Positions 1 to 6,700 of a DNA stretch of 8,709 bases are shown here, piece after piece. A model generated the notes under the pieces. It saw only the letters and a program-made list of their open reading frames with translations. It was not told the DNA's origin and made no database searches. Numbering within the stretch: the first letter of the stretch is position 1; each line of letters opens with the position of its first letter. The stretch is from CAZIQY01 sp964541605 (lineage in GTDB: Bacteria > Desulfobacterota > Syntrophia > Syntrophales > UBA2185), in contig CAZIQY010000103.1 of NCBI GenBank assembly GCA_964541605.1, positions 1-8,709 of the forward strand, read 5' to 3'. The translations under genes and the position numbers were made by a program.

Positions 1-1
1 T

Positions 2-130
2 ATCAAGGCGATCTTGAAACGGATGGGTTTGTCCAGTGACGTCATCCGGAAAGTACGTTTGCAAAGTATATCATTTGCCGGCATGATGCCGGCGTTACGT
101 CCCGCCCAGCTTTTTCAGCAGCCTCAATAG
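2..130 (+). CDS. C-terminal end of an upstream gene, product unidentified
   Basis: A reading frame is open from the window edge to a TAG at 128-130 and gives the last 42 residues of a protein. Codon choice looks like the genes downstream, and the DNA turns sharply AT-rich just after the stop, which supports a genuine gene end. The segment is rich in basic residues and has a helix-like stretch (ILKRMGLSSDVIRKVRLQSIS). The pattern of a helix, MGL, then R-L-x-x-I-S-x-A faintly recalls the C-terminus of MvhD/FrhD-type hydrogenase iron-sulfur subunits, which often sit beside Hdr and bifurcating NuoEF-like genes. That likeness is weak and is only a guess. The last dozen residues look unconserved. 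No cysteine motif is visible in this piece. Confidence 0.4.
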   Translation: MKAILKRMGLSSDVIRKVRLQSISFAGMMPALRPAQLFQQPQ

Positions 131-190
131 ATAGCTTGTCCCAAGCTCAATTCGCAACCGCATTATTCGTTAACTGCTAAGATTTTAAGC

Positions 191-208
191 ATATTGAAAT
201 ATCAATAT
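191..208. promoter_or_regulatory. Inverted repeat, possible second operator
   Basis: Arms ATATTGA and TCAATAT flank a 4-bp spacer (AATA). The centre lies about 40 bp, roughly four helical turns, upstream of the centre of the stronger palindrome at 230-250, and about 150 bp upstream of the predicted transcription start. It could be a second activator site. Equally, it may be a chance dyad, since the surroundings are very AT-rich. It overlaps an imperfect match to the IHF consensus at 200-212. Confidence 0.3.
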
Positions 209-229
209 ATATCATCTACTTACGAAACT

Positions 230-250
230 ACTATACAATTATTGTATAGT
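230..250. promoter_or_regulatory. Perfect 21-bp palindrome, candidate activator-binding site (UAS)
   Basis: Ten-base arms ACTATACAAT and ATTGTATAGT are exact reverse complements around a single T at 240. The centre lies about 87 bp upstream of the GG of the -24 element and about 111 bp upstream of the predicted start of transcription. That is the usual distance for an upstream activating sequence bound by a Fis-type HTH of a sigma-54 activator. The convergent gene at 7686-8696 encodes such a protein and is the natural candidate ligand, but the pairing is inferred. The AT-rich tract at about 265-312 between this site and the promoter would favour looping. A hairpin role is unlikely because no gene is transcribed through it and no T-run follows. 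Confidence 0.55.
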
Positions 251-324
251 TAGTATTCAAAAAGCCACTTTCCCATTAAATGATAATATATAATTATAAC
301 AAGCATATATAAGCGAAGGTCTGG

Positions 325-341
325 TTGGCACGGCTTGTGCT
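325..341 (+). promoter_or_regulatory. Sigma-54 (-24/-12) promoter of the redox operon
   Basis: The sequence TTGGCACGGCTTGTGCT matches the sigma-54 consensus YTGGCACGrNNNTTGCW. The -24 box TGGCACG is perfect, and the -12 box is GTGCT instead of TTGCT. The invariant GG (327-328) and GC (339-340) have the required 12-bp offset. Transcription should start near 351, giving a leader of about 49 nt before the ATG at 400. Such a promoter needs an AAA+ activator, and one is encoded convergently at the other end of the operon. It probably drives the response regulator and the three enzyme genes as one transcript, since gaps between them are short. Confidence 0.8.
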
Positions 342-399
342 TATATTATAGTTAAAAACAGAAAACGCGAAGAAATAATTTTGCAGGAGGATTAAAGAG

Positions 400-1416
400 A
401 TGAACACACAAGTGAAGGTATTATTGGTAGACGATGAGGCGTCGGTTCGTCGCCAACTGGCGATCGGCCTCATGCAGAGCGGGTTCGATGTGGAGGATTG
501 CGAAGACGGTCTTTCGGCTTTGAAGAAGATCGAAACAGCGGAAAGGAACAAGTCGCCCTACCACTTTATCGTCACAGACATCCGGTTGCCGGACGTCAAC
601 GGTCTGAAGCTCTTACAGGTGATCAAGAGCAAGTATCCGGAGTTGCCGGTGGTTGTAATATCCGGTTATGGCGATGAGCGAACGAAGATGAACGTGGCGG
701 ACAATTTCGGCAATGCGTACCTCGACAAGCCTTTCGATGTCACCGATCTGGAGGCGACATTCAAGAGGATCGGGCTACCGGAGAAAGAGGAAGCGGATAT
801 CAGGCCGTGGGCTGCGGTGGAGCATCGGCAGGTAAGCGCCTATGTGTTTATTCGCGGCTCTTCGGACGCGGACCTGAACAATATTTACACCAGCCTCTAT
901 TTTGCCGACGGGGTGCTGTATTGCGACGCGGTGATAGGCGAGGGGGCCGGTGAATGGGACATCGTTATTCTGGTTCAGGCGCCGGACAAAAAAGGCATCG
1001 AAAAATTCGTAAAGACGCAGGTTCAGTCGCTCAAGGGTGTCAAGGACGCGGAAATTCATCATGCCGAGCGTCCGTGGCTGGGAGAGGATATCGAGTCATT
1101 CATAAAGAATTACGAGCGAATGAACGCGATGGAAAAGCCCGGCGAGGAGTTGGGGGACAAGAGGAACCGCCGTAGGGTGTCCGCTTACGCTATGATTGAG
1201 ATAGACCGTTCTCAACTTGTCCAGTTATACTCCAAGCTTTATTTCACCGACAACATTGTCTACTGCGATGCGACCGACAGCGGCAACATGATGATCCTCT
1301 TCGTCCAGGCCCAGGATTTCGACCAGATACGCAGGACGATAGCGAACGAAATTCGCACTCAGCCCGGCGTACTCAGAGTGAAGATGATGAATATAGTTGA
1401 AATAATTACAATGTAA
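400..1416 (+). CDS. Response regulator: receiver domain plus two Lrp/AsnC RAM-like ligand-binding domains
   Basis: The protein has 338 residues. Residues 1-125 form a CheY-like receiver with the acidic pair D11-D12, phospho-acceptor D60 (in VTDIRLPD), S88 and K110 (LDKPF), so phosphorylation by a histidine kinase is expected. No kinase gene is in the window. Residues 144-226 and 259-336 are two related alpha-beta copies. Both carry VSAY, LYF-x-D-x-x-x-YCDA, then a strand followed by VQA, and both end in a helix and GV. This is the pattern of the RAM (AsnC_trans_reg) effector-binding fold of Lrp proteins. There is no HTH, so it is unlikely to bind DNA itself. The ATG at 400 follows GGAGG at 386-390. 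It is first in the operon, 19 bp before nuoE, suggesting a regulatory or allosteric link to the enzyme. The receiver call is firm; the RAM call is by pattern. Confidence 0.85.
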   Translation: MNTQVKVLLVDDEASVRRQLAIGLMQSGFDVEDCEDGLSALKKIETAERNKSPYHFIVTDIRLPDVNGLKLLQVIKSKYPELPVVVISGYGDERTKMNVADNFGNAYLDKPFDVTDLEATFKRIGLPEKEEADIRPWAAVEHRQVSAYVFIRGSSDADLNNIYTSLYFADGVLYCDAVIGEGAGEWDIVILVQAPDKKGIEKFVKTQVQSLKGVKDAEIHHAERPWLGEDIESFIKNYERMNAMEKPGEELGDKRNRRRVSAYAMIEIDRSQLVQLYSKLYFTDNIVYCDATDSGNMMILFVQAQDFDQIRRTIANEIRTQPGVLRVKMMNIVEIITM

Positions 1417-1435
1417 TCGGGAGAGGAGAGGAAGA

Positions 1436-1948
1436 GTGGAATTAATAACCAAACCCATCATTGAAACCCCTCTGCCGGCATTCGGCAGGATGTTGTGGAG
1501 GTACCGTGGCGAGCCTGGGATGCTGATACCGCTTCTCCAGGCCGCCCAGGACACTTACGACTACATACCACCTCTCGCGATCGAGCAGATAGCAGAGGTC
1601 ACCGGCATACCGTCAAGCGAGGTGTACGGGGTAATAACGTTTTACACGCAATTCCGCCTTCAACCGCTGGGCAAATATCTCATAAAGATGTGCAAGGGAA
1701 CCGCGTGCTATGTTTCCAACGCGGTAATGATAGCCCAGACAATAGAGGATGAACTTGGAATCGGCCCCGATGAAAATACACCAGACAATCTGTTCACTTT
1801 CCAGGTGGTCGCCTGTCTCGGCTGCTGCAGTCTTGCGCCGGTGGTCATGATAGGTGAACAGACGTACGGAAAGCTTACGCCCGATAAACTTCGCAGGATT
1901 CTTCGCCAGTATAAAAGAGATGGCAAAGCTGCCGGAGCTGACAATTAG
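1436..1948 (+). CDS. nuoE: NuoE-like [2Fe-2S] subunit (HndA/HydC/StnA type)
   Basis: This 170-residue cytoplasmic protein is of normal length for the 24-kDa NADH dehydrogenase subunit family. Residues 30-75 form the helical N-terminal part, including the typical IAEVTGIP and YGVITFY segments. The thioredoxin-like domain then carries the cluster ligands C86 and C91 (C-x4-C) and C127 and C131 (C-x3-C). An additional cysteine, C130, sits beside C131 where the family usually has a small residue. In bifurcating enzymes this subunit pairs with the NuoF-like flavoprotein and shuttles electrons from it. The start is GTG at 1436, preceded by AGGAG at 1424-1428 with a 7-nt spacer; no better ATG exists. 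It lies between the response regulator and the NuoF-like gene. The family call is firm. Placing it in an StnA-like rather than respiratory complex rests on the neighbours and on the absence of membrane subunits here. Confidence 0.93.
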   Translation: MELITKPIIETPLPAFGRMLWRYRGEPGMLIPLLQAAQDTYDYIPPLAIEQIAEVTGIPSSEVYGVITFYTQFRLQPLGKYLIKMCKGTACYVSNAVMIAQTIEDELGIGPDENTPDNLFTFQVVACLGCCSLAPVVMIGEQTYGKLTPDKLRRILRQYKRDGKAAGADN

Positions 1949-2012
1949 AAATGTGATTGTGGCTGAGCGCCTATCGGGCACATGGCACCCCCCAAAGTTA
2001 GATTCATATATT

Positions 2013-2017
2013 GGAGG
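2013..2017 (+). promoter_or_regulatory. Shine-Dalgarno site supporting the ATG at 2028 for the NuoF-like gene
   Basis: GGAGG lies 10 nt before the ATG at 2028. A second GGAGG at 2030-2034 lies 5 nt before another in-frame ATG at 2040. Upstream in-frame starts (GTG 1854, ATG 1920) lack a comparable site and would overlap the NuoE-like gene. Confidence 0.55.
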
Positions 2018-2027
2018 AAAAAATGTA

Positions 2028-3788
2028 ATGGAGGATCGTATGCAAGGAGTGACGATTGGGCTCGCCTCCTGCGGTATAGCTGCAGGAGGTCTTGCTGTTT
2101 ATGAAAAGTTCGAAAAACTTCTCGATCCGGCGAAAGATAAAGTAATCCTCAAACAGACCGGTTGCGTCGGCATGTGTTATCGAGAACCGCTTGTTGAGAT
2201 AACCGATAACGGAAAAAAAAAGATTTTATATGGAGAAGTGACTCCGGAGCGCGTAGACAGAATAATAGAAGAACATCTTCGGGGCGGAAAAGTTATAGAA
2301 GAATGGGTAGTTGAGGACATTGACTTTGTAAAGAAGCAGAAGCGGATAGTCCTTCGCAATTGCGGAGAAATAGACCCTTTCAGCCTTGATGCTTACATGG
2401 AAAGGGAAGGTTATGGTGCTCTGGGAAAATCTGTTAAAGAATACACTCCGGAACAGGTAATCGAGATCATCGCTGATTCCGGCCTGCGTGGTAGGGGAGG
2501 AGCGGGGTTTCCAACCGGCACGAAGTGGCGGTTTGCCCGCGCATCGAAAGACGAGCATAAATACCTTATATGCAACGCCGACGAAGGCGATCCGGGTGCC
2601 TTTATGGATCGGAGCGTTCTTGAGGGAGACCCTCACTCGGTCCTGCAGGGTATGGCAATCGCTGCTTATGCCATTGGAGCAGATCAGGGCTATGTGTATG
2701 TGCGGGCGGAATATCCGCAGGCGGTCAAACGGCTTCGTCTCGCCATCGCCCAGGCTGAAGAAAGGGGTTTTCTTGGGCATAATATCTTCGGCAAGGGCTT
2801 TAATTTTTCGATCAAGCTCAAGGAAGGGGCGGGAGCGTTCGTCTGCGGTGAGGAAACTGCGCTGATTGCGTCCATCGAAGGCAAGCGCGGAATGCCCCGT
2901 GTCAGACCTCCTTTCCCGGCGGAAGCGGGACTTTGGGGACATCCCACCTGCATAAATAACGTTGAAACACTCGCCAATATTCCCTGGATCATCATGAACG
3001 GATCCGCCGCCTATAAAGTTTATGGAACGGAAAAATCGAAAGGCACCAAGGTATTTGCGCTGGCGGGCAAGATAAAGCGCGGCGGGCTTGTGGAAGTTCC
3101 CATGGGCATGACCCTGAACGAAGTCATCTACGAGATAGGAGGCGGCACAAAATCGGGAGGACCGTTCAAGGCGGTGCAGATGGGAGGCCCCTCCGGTGGA
3201 TGCATTCCGTCCACATTGGGGAAAACACCCATTGATTATGAAAACATAACCGCTACGGGAGCGATCATGGGGTCCGGTGGCATGGTGGTTATGGATGAAA
3301 CCACATGCATGGTGGATGTTGCCAGATTCTTTTTGACTTTCACCCAAAACGAGTCTTGCGGAAAATGCACTTTCTGCCGCATAGGCACCAAGCGAATGCT
3401 CGAAACACTCGAACGGATTTGTATGGGCCGGGGCGAGGAAAAAGACCTGACAATGCTTGCGGAACTGGGCGAGCAGATAAAGACAAGCTCGCTTTGCGGC
3501 CTGGGCCAGACGGCGCCGAATCCCGTGCTCACCACTCTGCGTTATTTTTACAACGAGTACGAGACGCACATAAAGGACAAGAAGTGTCCCGCCAAGGCCT
3601 GCCTGGCGCTGGTGGATTTTTTCATTAATCCCGAGGTGTGTAACGGCTGCGGCCTTTGCATGAAAAGCTGCGATTCAAAGGCCATCAGCGGCGAAAAGAA
3701 GACACCGCATGTAATTGATCAGAGCATTTGTGTAAAATGTGGCAAATGCATAACCATATGCCGTCAGAGCGCTGTGGAGAAGAGGTGA
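2028..3788 (+). CDS. nuoF: NuoF-like NADH-binding flavin and FeS subunit of a bifurcating complex (HydB/HndC/StnB type)
   Basis: Taken from ATG 2028 the protein has 586 residues, the size of bifurcating NuoF homologues and longer than respiratory NuoF. Residues 8-85 are a thioredoxin-like [2Fe-2S] domain (C15, C46, C50). Residues 110-325 form the FMN/NADH-binding 51-kDa core, with GRGGAGFPTG at 155-164 and NADEGDPGAFMDR at 183-195. An SLBB domain follows (about 340-375), then the N3-type [4Fe-4S] site C444-x2-C447-x2-C450 with C490. The C-terminus (534-586) is a two-cluster ferredoxin domain with two C-x2-C-x2-C-x3-C motifs. The extra N- and C-terminal domains together mark the electron-bifurcating family rather than complex I. 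The frame is open upstream to GTG 1854 and includes ATG 1920, which would overlap the NuoE-like gene. I prefer 2028 for its GGAGG and because conserved sequence begins there. The next gene starts 5 nt after the stop. Confidence 0.92.
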   Translation: MEDRMQGVTIGLASCGIAAGGLAVYEKFEKLLDPAKDKVILKQTGCVGMCYREPLVEITDNGKKKILYGEVTPERVDRIIEEHLRGGKVIEEWVVEDIDFVKKQKRIVLRNCGEIDPFSLDAYMEREGYGALGKSVKEYTPEQVIEIIADSGLRGRGGAGFPTGTKWRFARASKDEHKYLICNADEGDPGAFMDRSVLEGDPHSVLQGMAIAAYAIGADQGYVYVRAEYPQAVKRLRLAIAQAEERGFLGHNIFGKGFNFSIKLKEGAGAFVCGEETALIASIEGKRGMPRVRPPFPAEAGLWGHPTCINNVETLANIPWIIMNGSAAYKVYGTEKSKGTKVFALAGKIKRGGLVEVPMGMTLNEVIYEIGGGTKSGGPFKAVQMGGPSGGCIPSTLGKTPIDYENITATGAIMGSGGMVVMDETTCMVDVARFFLTFTQNESCGKCTFCRIGTKRMLETLERICMGRGEEKDLTMLAELGEQIKTSSLCGLGQTAPNPVLTTLRYFYNEYETHIKDKKCPAKACLALVDFFINPEVCNGCGLCMKSCDSKAISGEKKTPHVIDQSICVKCGKCITICRQSAVEKR

Positions 3789-3793
3789 GGAAG

Positions 3794-6700
3794 ATGCCTG
3801 AGAAAACAGATATTGAACGTACTCGACTCCCCGTGGAATTAAAGATCAATGGCCGGACAATAACAGCCCGGCCCGGCCAGACAATCCTGGAAGTCGTTCG
3901 TGAGCAGAAGCTTGATGACATACCGAGCCTTTGCCATGACCCGAAACTCGAGCCTTTCGGTTCCTGTTTTGTGTGTGTGGTGGAGGTCAAGGGCGCCAAG
4001 GGTTTTATTCCTTCATGCACCACGCGCATAAGGGACGGAATGGAAGTAACCACCAGAAACGAGAAAATATATTACGCGCGGAAAAGCGCGCTCGAACTGC
4101 TCCTTTCCGATCATTATGCCGATTGCATATGCCCCGCGCAGAATAATTGCCCGGCGGGGGTGGATGTTCAGGGATACGTAGGCCTTGCAAAGCTGGGGCA
4201 CTATGAGGAAGCGCTGCGGCTTATCAAAGAAAAGAACCCGCTGCCGGTAATATGCGGTAGGATTTGTGTGCGCAAGTGCGAGTTGAAATGCCGCCGGAAT
4301 GACGTGGACGAGCCGGTCGGCATAAACTATGTGAAACGTTTCATCGTGGAACATTCGAACCACGATCTTATCAAACCTGAGGTAAAACCGCCCACAGGCA
4401 AGAAAGTAGCGATAATTGGTGGAGGCCCTGCGGGACTTACTTGCGCAAATTATCTTGCATTGCAAGGTCATTCGGTAAAGATTTTTGACGCAATGCCGAA
4501 ACTCGGCGGAATGCTTCGCTACGGTATTCCCGAGTACCGTCTTCCGAAGGCCGAACTGGACAATGAAATCGCCGAAATTATAAGCCTGGGCGTTGACGTT
4601 GTCACCAACAAAAAACTCGGAAAAGATTTCACACTGGAAAGCCTTAAGAAACAGGATAAATTCGACGCGGTGTTCTTGAGTCCCGGCGCGCCGATAGGCT
4701 CGAAACTGGGTGTTCCCGGCGAGGACGCCGAAGGCATCGAATCGGCCCTTGATTTTCTGTGCGACAGCGTGCTTAAAGGCCCGCGCAAGCTTCATGGGAA
4801 GGTTGTGGTCGTAGGAGGAGGAAACTCGGCTATAGACGCCGCTCGAACCGCAGTCCGCAGCGGCGCTCATGAAGTGACCCTCCTTTACCGACGCACCCGC
4901 GCCGAGATGCCTGCGCATCACGAGGAGGTTGACGCAGCAGAAAAGGAAGGGGTCCGGCTGGAAATTCTGGCCGCTCCAACGGAAGTTATTGCCGAAAAAG
5001 GGCGCCTGAAAGCTTTGAAATGCATCAGGATGGCGCTTGGTGAACCCGACCAGAGCGGAAGGCGTAGCCCAGTACCGATAAAAGGCTCGGAATTCGAATA
5101 TCCGTGCGATTTTGTCTTTTGCGCCATCGGCCAGCAAACCGATAAGACTATTTTCAACGTTGATCCGGAAGAACAACGGCCGGCGGTAAGCAGACGCGGC
5201 ACTATAACAGTTGATGATTCCGTAATGACGACAAACCTGCCGGGGGTTTTTGCAGGCGGCGACGCAGTGACGGGGCCTGCCGTTGTCATTGACGCAATAG
5301 CTCACGGGCGCCGCGCCGCGGAAGCTATTCATCATTACCTGACCAAGGGGAAAGTTGAAAAGCCGAAGTGGACTTTTATCAGCGGACGAGACGTGTTTGG
5401 CAAGATTCCCGAGCGCATGTACGAGGAGGTTCCTCGAATACCGCGACAACATCTGCCGGAACGGGAGCCTGAAATAAGAAGGCGCGATTTCGAGCAAGTG
5501 GAGCTTGGACTCCCCAGGCCGGAAATGGAACTGGAAGCGAGCAGGTGCATGGAATGCGGCTGCAAAGCACAATTTTACTGCGATCTACGCAGATACGCAA
5601 CCGATTACAACGTAGACATAATGAGATTATCGGGCGCAGTCCGTCGTCATAAGGTGGACAGCAGCCATCCATTGATCACGTTTGACCCGAATAAATGCAT
5701 TCTTTGCGCAAGGTGTGTGCGGACATGCGCTAACGTGCTGAGCCAGTCGGTACTTGGTTTTGTGGAGAGAGGGTTTAATACGACGATCAAACCGTCGTTG
5801 GGTAGGCCTCTGGCGGAAAGCCCGTGTATATCCTGTGGCGCGTGTATAGAAACCTGTCCGACCGGCGCGCTGACGGCCAAGCTGCCTTATGGGAGGCAAG
5901 GACCGTGGAAATCGGAAAAGTTCCAATCGGTGTGCTCCTTCTGCTCCCTGGGCTGTTCCATTGACATCAATAAAGTGACGGACGGGATTCTCTGGGCAAC
6001 TTCGCCGGCAATATCCGGCCCGGACGAAGGAGACTTATGCTTCAAGGGGCGATTTGGAACTGGATTGATACAAAGTTCGGAACGGCTCAGCAAACCTCTC
6101 ATCAGAAAAAACAATCAACTTGTGGAAGCCGGTTGGGATGAGGCAATCGGCGAAGCGGCCCGCCTTCTGGCGGACGTCCGGGACAGATATGGGTCGGAAT
6201 CGGTCGCCGTACTGGCTCAACCTCGAATGACATTGGAAGAATGCTATCTGGCCGGCAGGCTGTCTCGCGCCGCTTTGGGTACAGACAAGATCGGAACCTT
6301 CGGCCAAGTATTCAAAGGCGGAATTCGGAATGATCTGGACGATATTCTTGGAGAGACCTCTTCCACATGCTTCCGGGAAGATATCAACACCGCCGACACT
6401 CTGCTTTTAATAGGGGCTGACCCCTCAAAAACTCATCCGGTGTTAGGCATGTCATTACGCCGGGCGGTTAGAAAGGGCGCAAAACTGGCGGTGCTTAATT
6501 CGAGCAATATAGATCTCGCGCGGTACTCGAAACTGTGGCTTGATCCGCGCCGGGGAACAATGGGTATTTTGCTGGCCGGAGTATTGCGCCGGTTAATGGA
6601 TCGCGGAGAACTCATCACGGAATCTCTAAGCAAAGTAAACGGCGAGATGAAGCTGTTAAGCGATTCACTGACAAATGCTACTATGGATGAAGTCTGCCGC

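Noticed and set aside
77..93. GC-rich palindrome GCCGGCAT-G-ATGCCGGC as a terminator
   Set aside because: It lies inside the coding tail of the upstream gene, before its stop, and the nearest T-run (111-115) is 17 bases beyond the stem. It may be a chance result of the codons for AGMMPA.
200..212. IHF-binding site
   Set aside because: It matches WATCAA and a 4-base gap but not the final TTR, and it lies upstream of the palindrome rather than between it and the promoter.
2213..2221. Run of nine A within A-AAA-AAG as a programmed frameshift site in the NuoF-like gene
   Set aside because: The normal frame continues through complete, conserved domains. The alternative frame runs about 30 codons to a stop with no recognisable product, and no stimulatory structure is evident.
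2226..3569. 447-residue open frame on the minus strand
   Set aside because: It is antisense to the NuoF-like gene, whose motifs and cluster cysteines are unmistakable. The antisense product shows no domain.
3728..3793. Upstream in-frame start for the fusion gene, adding 22 residues
   Set aside because: It would lie inside the ferredoxin domain of the NuoF-like gene, and the added residues only mirror its cysteine codons in another frame. The ATG at 3794 has a good ribosome site.
4013..5572. 519-residue open frame on the minus strand
   Set aside because: It is antisense to the GltD-like domain of the fusion gene, has no recognisable motif, and arises from codon bias of the real gene.
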